From: Synergistaceae bacterium
GTDB lineage: Bacteria > Synergistota > Synergistia > Synergistales > Aminobacteriaceae
NCBI GenBank assembly: GCA_017448795.1
Contig: JAFSKV010000037.1
Coordinates: forward strand, 1-46,884
Reading direction: 5' to 3'
DNA: 46,884 bases
Position numbers and translations under genes: made by a program. Position 1 is the stretch's first letter. Each line of letters starts with the position of its first letter. Shown piece after piece: positions 1-9,127 of this stretch. The notes beneath the pieces were generated by a model. It had not been told where the DNA came from and did not search any database. It saw only the letters and a list, made by a program, of their open reading frames with translations.

Positions 1-27
1 GCTATTCCCGCATGTCCTCTGCTTGGA

Positions 28-102
28 TCGGGGCGAGAAGATTCGAACTTCCGACCCCCTGCTCCCAAAGCAGGTGCGCTAACCAGACTGCGCTACGCCC
101 CG
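28..102 (-). tRNA. tRNA-Pro (anticodon TGG)
   Basis: Read on the minus strand this folds as a complete cloverleaf. The acceptor stem is CGGGGCG paired with CGCCCCG, the anticodon stem CCTGC/GCAGG encloses a loop with TGG at its centre, the variable loop has five bases, and the T arm carries TTCGAAT. The discriminator base is A. The 3' CCA is not encoded, because TCC follows, so it must be added after transcription. TGG reads proline codons. Confidence 0.93.
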
Positions 103-149
103 TAAACCGCGTATCACAAGGAGGAATTATACCGCTAACTCCCAATTTG

Positions 150-446
150 TCAATATTGCCCCGCGAAGATTTCCCCTTCTGAGAATAATGCAGCCTTCCT
201 TGAGATTATGACTCTATTGCCGGCTTTCTCGCAGCAGAGCCAGCCCCCGCGTTTCGATGCCTGATACGCTGTGATGTCATTCCGCCCCATGTACGAACAC
301 AAAGGCTCAACCCCTAATACCTCAGTCATTACGGTCAAGCCTCCCGGTGTGAACCAGCGCAGATGATACTTCCCGCTGTCTTCCGGGTCAGTCTTTGCGC
401 GGCCTCTTTCTTGTTGTAACTTCACCCGGCCCGAAAACCGAATCAC
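150..446 (-). pseudogene. Possible C-terminal remnant of a class I methyltransferase
   Basis: A 98-codon open frame overlaps the end of the radical SAM gene. From about position 374 downward it encodes HLRWFTPGGL followed by a helix, then a strand-like tail ending near RVIISRK. This resembles the end of SAM-dependent methyltransferases, where an H-x-R-x-F/W-T-P motif precedes the last helix and strands. The nucleotide-binding Rossmann part with its GxGxG loop is missing, and no ribosome binding site was seen at the first start codon. I therefore read it as a decayed gene fragment. It could also be a chance open frame. The family suggestion rests on one short motif. Confidence 0.3.
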
Positions 447-1328
447 AGTCGCGGCAGAGCATGAGATTCTTCCGCCCGTTCCTCAGCATTTCCCCGCGTA
501 TTCTCTGGTACTCCGGGGATGCCCACACTTCGGCGATGGTCTGCGTGTTCAGGTCGCCCAGCGTGTACCGTCCAAGCGCGTCGTTGCAGCAGAGGCTGAC
601 TTTTCCCGTCGGCCTGATTATCAGCTGGCGGAATGGAAGGGGACATACAATATTGACCGTCCTCTTGTCGTTTTTTCCCTTCTTGTTGGGAGCCTGACCC
701 CCGCGCGAAGTAAACACCTCATTGAGAAGCCTGAAGTCAAAGATTACACGCCCGCCGATTTCGTCATTCTCCTGTATGAAGTCGTATATCCGCTTCAGTT
801 CGGGAGTGTTGATTTCTTTCTTGTCGTTGTAGTTGTCGATTATGAGCAGGTCAAGGAAGGGCATGATTTCTGTGAACTTGTCGAATGTCAGCAGGCTTCC
901 GTTCGTGTAAAGCAGGAAAGACGCACGCGGAAGTTTTTCGTTTGCGTACCTGTGGAAGTCGATTATTCGCTCGTCGAGGAAGGGTTCATTGTTGGAATAC
1001 AGGGATATTGTGTTCTGGTAGTTGATGTCTGCGAGGTCGTCTATGATTTTCCTGAAAAGCTCATCCGTCATCCTAGCATATTCACGCTGGGGCTGTGTCG
1101 CGTTGACCGGGCAGAAGGGACATGTTCCGTTGCATCTGTTCACTGTCTCAATCTCTACACCCTCTATATAAGCAATATCCCCCCCCCCCCCATGCGTAAT
1201 TCGGTGTACTTCCTGTTAATGCGTCTGAGCGCGGCATAACGCAGGCTGTGCCACAAATAGCGGCATGAATCAGCAATTGGACGGGGAAGCATCCTTTTAG
1301 CCGCCAGTTTCAGCTCATAGAAGCCCAT
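388..1328 (-). CDS. Radical SAM/SPASM protein, frameshifted at a 13-G run (possibly phase-variable)
   Basis: The downstream part contains CNGTCPFC, the CxxxCxxC iron-sulfur motif of radical SAM enzymes. It ends in a SPASM-like region with CPLPF, a CC pair and a closing CRDC that would bind an auxiliary cluster. The only plausible start lies upstream at ATG 1328, seven bases after AAGGAGGA (1336-1343). From there the frame runs about 45 codons (beginning MGFYELKLAAKRM) into a run of 13 G at 1179-1191 and stops at TAG shortly after. Adding one G (or removing two) joins it to IAYIEGVEIETVNRC, exactly the segment expected before the cluster motif. As written, the gene is off. The substrate is unknown; the family matures peptides or modifies other molecules. 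A sequencing error in the homopolymer is the alternative explanation. Confidence 0.72.
1179..1191 (-). repeat. Poly-G tract (13 G) inside the radical SAM gene
   Basis: Thirteen consecutive C on the plus strand, 13 G in the coding sense, lie between the amino-terminal and cluster-binding parts of the radical SAM gene. Tracts of this length slip during replication, and the length present puts the two halves in different frames. Fourteen G would restore the protein. With twelve the frame closes at a TGA about 45 bases later. Confidence 0.95.
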
Positions 1329-1374
1329 ACGTTCATCCTCCTTGCATAAGTTTATCCAGAGGCATTATATCATC

Positions 1375-2328
1375 TCAAACCTTCATCATCCCCCTGATTA
1401 TCCCGGCCAAATCCTCCGGGCTGCCGTCCTCAGTGAACATCCTAGCATTCCCGGCCAGCTTCACGAACTCAGCGGCATTCTTCACCTGATGGTTGTCCAT
1501 CGCCCCCGGCCAAGGGACTGTGATTGTCGGCATCCCCCACTTCAGAGCCTCAGCGAGTGTTGACCCCCCCGCTCGGCACACAAGCACATCACACGCAGAG
1601 TAGAACGGGTTCATGTCCCACATCGGCGGGATGAAGTGAGCGTTTCCGTCGTCGTGGCGTTCTTTTGCTGACAGGAAGACAAACTCACATTCCGGGCATA
1701 ACTTAGCGGCGGCCTTCAGGATTTCGCTCAACGGCCCGCTGCCTAGTGAGCCTCCTGCAACGCCGACAATCTTCGCGCCCTCACGCACATTCACACCCAA
1801 GAGGCTCAGCGCATCATTACGCGGGATTCTCACAGGCTCGCGCACAGGAATCCCTGTGTACTTGTAGCGCGTTATCCCCTCGCACACTGGCCAGCCCGTC
1901 AGAATCTCAGCTCCCATCCTCGCGGCTATTCTTGCGACTCTCCCGGCTGACGTGTTCTGCTCATGCAGTGTCACCGGGACTCTCCTCAGCTTCGCCACAA
2001 CCAGAGGGGCGAACGAGACATAACCCCCGAAAAGATATACCCTGTCAGGCCGAAATTCCTTCACGTATCTCCACGTCTGACGCAATGACCTCAGCACGTC
2101 AATCATCCGCGTGAATATCTTGCTGACCGAACCAGTACCCATAGGAGACCCGGCAAGCGGCAGTATCACCGGGTCAATACCTGCTGACTGGTAGATTTCG
2201 CGTTCGAGTTTCCGCGAACCGCACATCCACGACACAGAGTCGCCCTTCTCCTGAAGTTTTCTCCCGAAGACTATTGCCGGGAATATATGCCCTCCCGTTC
2301 CGCCTGACGCTATAAGTATCCTGCTCAT
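1375..2328 (-). CDS. murG: UDP-N-acetylglucosamine transferase MurG (lipid I to lipid II)
   Basis: MurG adds GlcNAc to lipid I on the inner face of the membrane to make lipid II, the peptidoglycan precursor. The 317-residue protein opens with RILIASGGTGGHIFPA, the glycine-rich loop of GT28 enzymes. It continues with YLFGGYVSFAPLV and HEQNTSAGRVAR, both typical of MurG, and GVAGGSLGS. The donor-site region CRAGGSTLAEAL is followed by ITVPWPGAMDNHQVKNA. It is a little shorter than the usual 350-360 residues. I chose ATG 2328, which overlaps the ftsW stop in an ATGA, rather than an upstream in-frame start inside ftsW. It is the last gene of a murD-ftsW-murG cluster, the conventional division and cell-wall order. 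Confidence 0.95.
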   Translation of the reverse strand: MSRILIASGGTGGHIFPAIVFGRKLQEKGDSVSWMCGSRKLEREIYQSAGIDPVILPLAGSPMGTGSVSKIFTRMIDVLRSLRQTWRYVKEFRPDRVYLFGGYVSFAPLVVAKLRRVPVTLHEQNTSAGRVARIAARMGAEILTGWPVCEGITRYKYTGIPVREPVRIPRNDALSLLGVNVREGAKIVGVAGGSLGSGPLSEILKAAAKLCPECEFVFLSAKERHDDGNAHFIPPMWDMNPFYSACDVLVCRAGGSTLAEALKWGMPTITVPWPGAMDNHQVKNAAEFVKLAGNARMFTEDGSPEDLAGIIRGMMKV

Positions 2329-3401
2329 TGTTCCTGTCTGTTCTCCGTCTTTATTGACATCAGCAGCCCTATTTTCGCCCACATGAACATCATCGAGCTT
2401 CCCCCCGCGCTCAGAAAAGGCATCGGAATCCCGGATAAAGGCATCAGCTTTGTTACACCCGCCACGTTCACGAACATCGGGAATATCACTGAGGCCGTCA
2501 GACCCAATGCAAGCGATCTCGTGAAGGGAGTCTTAGCGTCCCGGTATATGTAGTACACACGCCACGTCCACAAAGCATAAAGCATCAGCAGGAACATCGT
2601 GCCCACAAGCCCGAACTCCTCGCCTATCGCCGGGAAAATATAATCCGTGTCAGACTCTGGAAGGTATATTTCCTCCTGAAGCCCCTTGCCTATTCCGACA
2701 CCTGTCAGCGAGCCGTTCGCGAACGCAACAAGCCCCTGTATTATCTGGAAGCCCTTTCCCATAGGGTCCTCCCAAGGATCCCAGAAGGCATTGAACCTCC
2801 TCAGCCTGTAGGGCGCAACAAGTATCAGCACCGCAACAAGCGCAAAGCCCGCAACAACTCCCCACATGGGATACTTCCAGCCCCGCCGCTCAATGTGCAT
2901 CACGAAACATATTGCCGTTACAATCAATGTCCCCCCTAAATTCGGCTGAAGCATAAGAGGGACTCCCATCATCAGGACTACAGTAAGAGTCGGGCGTACG
3001 AATGAGTGAAAATCTCCCCGCGATGTCTGGCTGTCCTCGTCCGTGAGCCTGTCTGCCATGAAAATTGGGACTGCGAATAACGCAAGCTCCAGCGGCTGGA
3101 AGCGGATCACAAAAAGGTTGAGCCACCTTCTTGCCCCCCCTACCTTGATGCCTATTCCGGGTATCGCTGTGATGACAAGAAGAAAGAATGCAAGGGCGAA
3201 AAGTTTTCCGCTGTTCTTCCTGACAGACTGGCTCGGCCACGCAAAGCAGAGCATCATGAGAGTCAGCCCCATTCCAAGAAACTGAAACTGTCTCAGAGGA
3301 GCGGAGTAAGGATTCCCCCCGGCCATGCTGTTGCGCAGTGAGAGGGACGAAATCATGACCAAGCTGCTGCCGCTTATGATTAATGGTATCAGTATCTCCA
3401 T
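2325..3401 (-). CDS. ftsW: FtsW/RodA-family lipid II polymerase or flippase
   Basis: This is a SEDS-family polytopic membrane protein of 358 residues. These proteins polymerise lipid II into glycan strands with a partner transpeptidase, FtsW acting at the septum. The sequence shows many hydrophobic segments and the family-typical end GIPMPFLSAGGSSMMFMW, matching the GLPLPFLSYGGSS signature. Internal stretches around GGTLIVTAI and GVGIGKGLQEE fit the conserved loops. ATG 3401 overlaps the murD stop codon, with a GTG at 3404 as an alternative. Its position between murD and murG favours FtsW over RodA. Confidence 0.93.
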   Translation of the reverse strand: MEILIPLIISGSSLVMISSLSLRNSMAGGNPYSAPLRQFQFLGMGLTLMMLCFAWPSQSVRKNSGKLFALAFFLLVITAIPGIGIKVGGARRWLNLFVIRFQPLELALFAVPIFMADRLTDEDSQTSRGDFHSFVRPTLTVVLMMGVPLMLQPNLGGTLIVTAICFVMHIERRGWKYPMWGVVAGFALVAVLILVAPYRLRRFNAFWDPWEDPMGKGFQIIQGLVAFANGSLTGVGIGKGLQEEIYLPESDTDYIFPAIGEEFGLVGTMFLLMLYALWTWRVYYIYRDAKTPFTRSLALGLTASVIFPMFVNVAGVTKLMPLSGIPMPFLSAGGSSMMFMWAKIGLLMSIKTENRQEQ

Positions 3402-4744
3402 CACAGGGCGTTGATTTTTTCGCGGACTATTCGGCAGAAATGTTCGCCCCGCGCCTTGTAGGACTTGTACATGTCCCAGCTTGTGCAGGCAGGAGACAAT
3501 AACACGACCATTCCCGGACCCGCCAGGCTCTGCGCAGTGTCAACAGCTTCCTCCATTGTCCCGGCCCTGCGGAAATTCACGAAGCCCCCGCGCTCTAATG
3601 CCTCCTGAATCTTCCCGGCTTCCTCGCCTATAAGCACAGCGTAATCACATTCATCCTTCACAGCCTCAGCAAGAGGAGCGTAATCCTCGCCCTTGCCCTG
3701 CCCTCCCAGTATGATTATCTTGTGCCCCGGTATGGACTTCATGGCCGTGATTGTGGCCGCTACGTTCGTTCCCTTGCTGTCGTCGATATACTTCACGCCG
3801 TCAATTGTCCCCGCGTCCTCGCACCTGTGGGGTAACGGCCTGAATCCCTCAAGCAGTGATTTCGCCCGGTCAGCAACTTCAACGCCCAAAAGTTTCACGG
3901 CACAGAGAGACATTGCGGCGTTCTCCAGATTGTGAGTGCCGATTAGCGCCGTGTCAGTGTACGTGAAGAGGAGTGATGACTCGCCGTTAATGGTGAGTGT
4001 TGCCCGGTCTCCGGCCATGAAGATATGCCCGGCTGTGTCATGGGCAGGCTTTGAGTCCCAAGACAGCGTGATGATTTTCCCGGACGGATTGAGTGTGTCA
4101 TAGTCCCTTTCCTGGATGATGCCCCAGCCTTCCGGGTCCCGGAGTTTCAGCACGCGTGATTTTGCCTCGACGTACGCGTCATAGCTCCCGTGCCAGTCTA
4201 TATGATCCGGCGCAAGGTTGGTGATTACGGCGGCTTTTGCCCGGAGATTCTCTGTCGCCCTCGCAAGCTGGAAGCTGGACAGCTCCAAGACTACAGCATC
4301 AAAATCTTCCTGTGTGAATCTTGCTGACGACGTACCCAGGTTGCCGCCTGCCCCTGCCTTCAGCCCCGCCCTAGTGAGTATGTGGCCTATGAGTGATGTT
4401 ACTGTGCTCTTGCCGTTGCTGCCTGTTACGCAGACGAGATTTTGAGTCCTTATGCGCGGGATGACAAAATCAAGCTCGCCCGTCATTTTCGCGCCGCGTT
4501 TCTCCGCCTCCCTGATGATTTCTGATTGGGGGGGGATGCCGGAGCTTATGAGAATCTCGTCGCACTCAAAAACTTTCCGGGAATGCCCTTCCTCGTAAGC
4601 AATATTATTCTGGGCAAAGAGTGATTTAGCCTCGTCATTGATGGATTTCTTTTCTGACACCAAGACTTCATAGCCTAGATTATGTGCCAGAAGCGCGAGG
4701 CCTTGTCCGCTGATTCCCGCGCCTATAACTGAGACTTTGTGCAT
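3401..4744 (-). CDS. murD: UDP-N-acetylmuramoylalanine--D-glutamate ligase
   Basis: MurD is the cytoplasmic ATP-dependent ligase that adds D-glutamate to UDP-MurNAc-L-alanine. The N-terminal domain begins KVSVIGAGISGQGLA, a Rossmann-like UDP-binding loop. The central ATPase domain carries GSNGKSTVTSLI, the Mur ligase P-loop, and LELSSFQL. The C-terminal part carries LPHRCE and YIDDSKGTN, which are family hallmarks. The length is 447 residues, normal for MurD. ATG 4744 was chosen because conserved sequence begins just there; an upstream GTG at 4786 lacks a ribosome site. AGGAGG lies about 14 bases upstream, with a closer AGGAAA. A TATAAT hexamer at 4791-4796 on this strand may be its -10 element. 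Confidence 0.95.
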   Translation of the reverse strand: MHKVSVIGAGISGQGLALLAHNLGYEVLVSEKKSINDEAKSLFAQNNIAYEEGHSRKVFECDEILISSGIPPQSEIIREAEKRGAKMTGELDFVIPRIRTQNLVCVTGSNGKSTVTSLIGHILTRAGLKAGAGGNLGTSSARFTQEDFDAVVLELSSFQLARATENLRAKAAVITNLAPDHIDWHGSYDAYVEAKSRVLKLRDPEGWGIIQERDYDTLNPSGKIITLSWDSKPAHDTAGHIFMAGDRATLTINGESSLLFTYTDTALIGTHNLENAAMSLCAVKLLGVEVADRAKSLLEGFRPLPHRCEDAGTIDGVKYIDDSKGTNVAATITAMKSIPGHKIIILGGQGKGEDYAPLAEAVKDECDYAVLIGEEAGKIQEALERGGFVNFRRAGTMEEAVDTAQSLAGPGMVVLLSPACTSWDMYKSYKARGEHFCRIVREKINAL

Positions 4745-4800
4745 GTGAAAATTTCCTGCCTCCTGTAAATTTGTGCTGGTCTTCACGGTTATTATAGTGC

Positions 4801-4839
4801 AAAAAAAAAAAGCCCTGCCCCCATGAGTGAGAGCAGAGC
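4801..4839 (-). terminator. Rho-independent terminator after the large Ig-repeat gene
   Basis: On the minus strand GCTCTGCTCTC and GGGGGCAGGGC pair over 11 positions (including wobbles) around a six-base loop, followed by 11 T. It lies 19 bases past the stop codon of the large exported protein and separates that gene from murD. Confidence 0.92.
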
Positions 4840-4857
4840 ATTGATTTTCCGTTGAGC

Positions 4858-7800
4858 CTAGTCCCGGACTCTTACCGTTATGACAGGCTCATAGATTTTT
4901 CCGGGCTTGAGCCACGCCCACACATTTACGCTCAGGCTGTCAGGAACACGTTCTATGATGTTGTCCTCACAGTCGGCAAAATAAGTGTCAGCATCCTCGC
5001 TGTCGTCCCCGTCGTCAGGGAATGAATGCCACACCATGAGTCCGCCTTCAGGTGCTGATATATCGAGCGACACAGTGAAGTAATGCCATCCTTCATCGTC
5101 AGCTTCAACCGCAGGAAGAACAGCAGCGATAATCTCGCCCGCGTCATAGACACGCGAAATCATTTCCGCCGTAAGCTCCCCGCGCTCATAGCACGCAATT
5201 CCGTCATTGAAGCCGGAAACAGGAGAGTCACCAGCCGCTTCGCTGTCAGAAGGCACGGATGATCCCGGCTCTGAATTTTCCGCAGGGTTCACCGTGATGT
5301 AGAGAGTGAGAGTCTTCTTGAGGGTTGTCTTTTTCGCATTTGCCGCCGTTACTATGAGCTTGTAGTTCTTTCCCGCCGTTGCAGGAACGCCGTAAATGAG
5401 TCCGCTGTCGGGGTCAATCTCGATTCCGTTTGGGACATTCCCGCCGAGTGTCCACAGAACTTCCGAGGGGCTGACGGAAAGTTTCACCTGAAACTCGCTG
5501 TATTCTCCCGCAGTCCACGTAGGGGCATCGCTTGGCTTTGTCTCGAACTTGGGGGCTGCCGCGCTGATTTTGAGCCTCATGGGTTTTGTGATTTCATCCT
5601 CGTTGTCCTCGCCGTTGGAGACTGTTACTGTAATCTTCTTGTCGAACTCGCCGCTTGGTATTCCTGAAACCACGCATTCAGTCCCGTCTTCATTCACGTC
5701 ATAGCTGACTCCTTCCGGGAGCGCGCTGAAGTGCCAGATCATTGGAGTCGTTCCTGAAGCCTTGAGTACTGACTTGTAGAACGTGCCTTCCTTTCCGCTT
5801 GGCTTGAGGCTGCCTTTCAGCCTTGGCGGAATGTTGTCGACCGTCAGCGTGTAATCCTGCGTTATCGTTACAGCCCCGTTTGTCGCTGATATTGTCAGGC
5901 CGAAAACGTCTGCCTGCATCGGTCTGCCTGAGAATTTCCCCTTGCTGAACGTCAGGCCTTCGGGAATGTACCCGCCAACGTCCCAGCTTGTTACCCTCAT
6001 GTTCTCGGCCTTCATGCTGGCGTTGTAGCTCTTCCCCCATTTCGCGGCTTTGAGGGTGTCAGGCTTGAAGCGAGGCAGCCTGCTTGACGGCTTCACTGTA
6101 ATCTTGAACGCTTTGGGATTGGAAGTGCCTGCGTCGTTCGCAGCTGTTACTGTGAAGTTGTATGTGCCTGCCGCTGTAGTTTCACCCTCGATTATGCCTG
6201 TTTCAGGGTCGAGTTCGAGGCCTTCAGGAAGGGGCTTGCTGTTCTGCGCGAGAGTCCAAGCTGTTACGGGTTCGTCTGCTTTGAGCTGGTACTTGTACTC
6301 CATTCCATAGAAGCCGTCCGGGAGATTCCTGGCTGTCATTATTGTGGGGGCTTTTGCCGCCGGAGTATGAGCCTTAACTTTGAGCGTGAAAGTACGCGTG
6401 TCTTCCCCCGCGCAGTTTGTTGCTGTAACCTTGAAGCTGTAATCTCCAGCCGATGATATTTTCCCGGAAAGAAGCCCCGTGTCAGCATTAAGACTCAAGC
6501 CTTCCGTGAGTCCTGAAGCTGTCCACTTCATGCTCCACTTTGTGCCTTCCGCCTCAAGCTGAAGTGAGATGTCCCCGCCCGCGCTGAACGTTCCGAGACT
6601 CTCTGCTGTTGTGATTGCGGGTGATGTGAAGATAAACGCTGTCATGACGATTCCGGGGGCGCTGAGGGTTATTGTGTTGCCGCCCATGATTCTGTGAGCT
6701 GTCTCAGGAAGGCCGGGTATTTTGTCGGCGGGAATAATCTTGCTTTCGTCTGAGACTGTTACAGCGTATGACGTATCAACGTCTATGCCCCATTTATAGG
6801 GAAGACTTATCACGAGGCCTGCCGGGAAATCTCCGCTTATCCTGAAGCCGTCGCCGTTAGTGTCAGGGCTGGTTATGGGGCTGAACTCATAGCGTGATGG
6901 TGTTCCGTCAGTCTCAACTATGAGCTTGCCGTCCTCGCGGGCCCATTTCTTGGTCTCAGTCTTTGTTACGCCGGGCAGAACGTCAAGACTCCATGCCGTC
7001 ATCTCTATATCTTCAACGTTAAGCGTTATGTCATTGCTTCCTGTTACGCTCACAGCTCCGTCGGGCAGGCCTGCTTCTTCTCCCTTTCTTACCCTGCTTG
7101 AATCTGAGACTGTTATTCTGGACTCGTCGTTGCTCGTCCATATGTGAAGCTCCCAGTTCTCGGGAAGGTGTACCGTGAGGCCTGCCGGAAATTCGCCGGG
7201 TATCTTGAAGCCGTGTCCGTTTGTGCCGTCAGACGGGTCAAATTCCCAGCGCGTAGGAGTCCCGTTTGTCTCAACGGTAAGTTTTCCGTTCTCTATTGCC
7301 CATTTCTCGGTCTCAAGTGCTTTCTGGTCCGGCGCGTCAACCGTCAGCGTGAACATTTTGCTGACAGTCCCGCCTTGGTTTGATGCTGTTACGGTTACTG
7401 TGAATGTCCCGGATTCTGACGGTATCCCGGAAATTTTCCCGGCATCAAACGCGAGTCCTTCAGGCAGACCTGAGACAGACCACGCTATATTATCGCCCTC
7501 TGCCGTGATTGACGCGGAGTAGTCAGAGTCCTTTGCGGCTTTGGGAAGGCTCCCGGTAGTGATTGACGGCGCATTATACTGCACGGGAGCTTCAATTTTC
7601 ACGGTGCAGTTGTTCGTGATTACCCTGCCTTCATTGTCGCTGGCCTTGATGCTGAAGCTGTATGTCCCTGCCTTTGACGGTATCCCGGAAAGTGTGAACT
7701 GATTCCCTGAAGCTGTCATGATCAGTCCTTCCGGGATATTCCCGCCGTATTCCAGCTTGTAGGGTGATGCTCCTCCGCTGACACTCACACTCCTGCTGTA

Positions 7801-8952
7801 ACTCCCGCCCTCTTTGCCGTCAGTGAATCCATTTCCCCCGAACACAAAGGGGTCTCTGTGCTCGCGTACTGTCAGTGTGAATTTCTTCACCGCGCTCCCG
7901 GAGTCGTTTGACGCTCTCAGTGTGAATGTGTATGTTCCTGTCTGGCTGCTGAATTCCCCGTATAATCTTCCTGAGCGGTCAAATTCCAGATTTGGGGGAA
8001 AATCACCGTCAATCTTCTCCCACCATGAATTTCCGTTCCCTGTGCAGCTGAAGTGAACATCGTAGCCTTTCGAACCTGCCTCGCCGTCAGTAATCTCGCT
8101 GTCTGTCTTTATTGTGATCTTGCTGCCCTCGATTGGGGGATCATCTCTGCCTTCGCTGACTGTTATCCTGAACTCCTTTATGTCTGAGCCTGATCTGTTC
8201 TCGGCCTTTATCACGAACCTGAAGTTTCCTGTCTCTTGGGAATATCCGTGAACTTCCCCTGTGTTGGGGTTGATGTCGATTCCAGGAGGGAATGCCCCGC
8301 TGACCCTCGACCACGCTGTTGACCCCTCGCCGGTGCATTCGAGGCGTTTGTAGAAGTATGTTCCCTTTGTGGTGCCGGGAAGATTTGAGTCCGTCGTGAT
8401 GGTTATCGATGAAGGTTCAGGAGGCTTAGGGCTGTCGTCTATTGTCCTGGGGTCTATGTAGCCGTTCTCCTGATAGTACTGGTATGTGTCCCTGTCTGAC
8501 ATCTCATAGTGAAGGTGAGGCCCGGTAGTATTGCCGGTATTCCCGCTCAGCGCAATAAGATCCCCCCTGTTCACGCGCTGGCCGTTGCTGACCTTGAACT
8601 CGCTCAGGTGTGCATAAAGTGTTACAGTCCCGTTGTCGTGCTTTATCTCGAAATATTTTCCGAAGCTGTATTTGGGGCCGTGTGTTACTGTGAGATCCTC
8701 CAGGCTCTGGACTGTTCCGGCAGCAGGGGCGAATATCTCTGTGCCTGTTGAGACTCTGATGTCTACTCCCGCCGCTCTTCCCCCGTAGTAATACCTGCAT
8801 GCATGCCGTGTGCCGTCAGGGTAGTAGTATGTGGTACTCAGGCTCGTATATCCCGGCGTAGGCCATCCGAAAACTTCACCGTAACTTTTCCCCGCAAACA
8901 TCAGCAGGACGCAAAGAAATACGGCAAGAGACCCGGCAAAATATTTCTTCAT
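4858..8952 (-). CDS. Large exported protein: degenerate M23 peptidase domain plus Ig-like (He_PIG) repeats
   Basis: This 1364-residue protein has a signal peptide (about residues 1-25). A LytM/M23-like domain follows (about 45-165), with YAHLS and GPHLHYE. The usual HxGxD zinc motif reads AAGVD (60-64), so the first histidine ligand is an alanine while the aspartate is kept; peptidase activity is therefore doubtful. The rest is a chain of about nine repeats built on LPEGL...G.ISG.P...GTY.FTV.A.N, the putative-Ig (He_PIG) pattern. Two copies of another domain of about 115 residues, each beginning near KW and GKL, sit between the fourth and fifth repeats. It is probably cell-surface or periplasmic and binds wall or carbohydrate. 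AGGAGG precedes ATG 8952 and a terminator follows, so it is a single-gene unit. Confidence 0.85.
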   Translation of the reverse strand: MKKYFAGSLAVFLCVLLMFAGKSYGEVFGWPTPGYTSLSTTYYYPDGTRHACRYYYGGRAAGVDIRVSTGTEIFAPAAGTVQSLEDLTVTHGPKYSFGKYFEIKHDNGTVTLYAHLSEFKVSNGQRVNRGDLIALSGNTGNTTGPHLHYEMSDRDTYQYYQENGYIDPRTIDDSPKPPEPSSITITTDSNLPGTTKGTYFYKRLECTGEGSTAWSRVSGAFPPGIDINPNTGEVHGYSQETGNFRFVIKAENRSGSDIKEFRITVSEGRDDPPIEGSKITIKTDSEITDGEAGSKGYDVHFSCTGNGNSWWEKIDGDFPPNLEFDRSGRLYGEFSSQTGTYTFTLRASNDSGSAVKKFTLTVREHRDPFVFGGNGFTDGKEGGSYSRSVSVSGGASPYKLEYGGNIPEGLIMTASGNQFTLSGIPSKAGTYSFSIKASDNEGRVITNNCTVKIEAPVQYNAPSITTGSLPKAAKDSDYSASITAEGDNIAWSVSGLPEGLAFDAGKISGIPSESGTFTVTVTASNQGGTVSKMFTLTVDAPDQKALETEKWAIENGKLTVETNGTPTRWEFDPSDGTNGHGFKIPGEFPAGLTVHLPENWELHIWTSNDESRITVSDSSRVRKGEEAGLPDGAVSVTGSNDITLNVEDIEMTAWSLDVLPGVTKTETKKWAREDGKLIVETDGTPSRYEFSPITSPDTNGDGFRISGDFPAGLVISLPYKWGIDVDTSYAVTVSDESKIIPADKIPGLPETAHRIMGGNTITLSAPGIVMTAFIFTSPAITTAESLGTFSAGGDISLQLEAEGTKWSMKWTASGLTEGLSLNADTGLLSGKISSAGDYSFKVTATNCAGEDTRTFTLKVKAHTPAAKAPTIMTARNLPDGFYGMEYKYQLKADEPVTAWTLAQNSKPLPEGLELDPETGIIEGETTAAGTYNFTVTAANDAGTSNPKAFKITVKPSSRLPRFKPDTLKAAKWGKSYNASMKAENMRVTSWDVGGYIPEGLTFSKGKFSGRPMQADVFGLTISATNGAVTITQDYTLTVDNIPPRLKGSLKPSGKEGTFYKSVLKASGTTPMIWHFSALPEGVSYDVNEDGTECVVSGIPSGEFDKKITVTVSNGEDNEDEITKPMRLKISAAAPKFETKPSDAPTWTAGEYSEFQVKLSVSPSEVLWTLGGNVPNGIEIDPDSGLIYGVPATAGKNYKLIVTAANAKKTTLKKTLTLYITVNPAENSEPGSSVPSDSEAAGDSPVSGFNDGIACYERGELTAEMISRVYDAGEIIAAVLPAVEADDEGWHYFTVSLDISAPEGGLMVWHSFPDDGDDSEDADTYFADCEDNIIERVPDSLSVNVWAWLKPGKIYEPVITVRVRD

Positions 8953-9063
8953 AGCGCAAATCCTCCTAGCAAAGAAAACATTTGGCTTAATTTGTGGAAT
9001 GGAAATGTTGTGATGTGTAAGCGTTCGTGAGACTATATCACACTCAGCGGAAATCCGTCAAAC

Positions 9064-9097
9064 AAAAACAGGATGCCCCATTGACTGAGACACCCTG
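9064..9097 (-). terminator. Rho-independent terminator after the flavodoxin pair
   Basis: On the minus strand CAGGGTGTCTC and GGGGCATCCTG pair over 11 positions (some wobble) around a seven-base loop, followed by five T. It lies about 30 bases after the stop of the exported flavodoxin. Confidence 0.88.
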
Positions 9098-9127
9098 CCC
9101 TGAATTTTTCCGTCTTAATTCCCGCGC

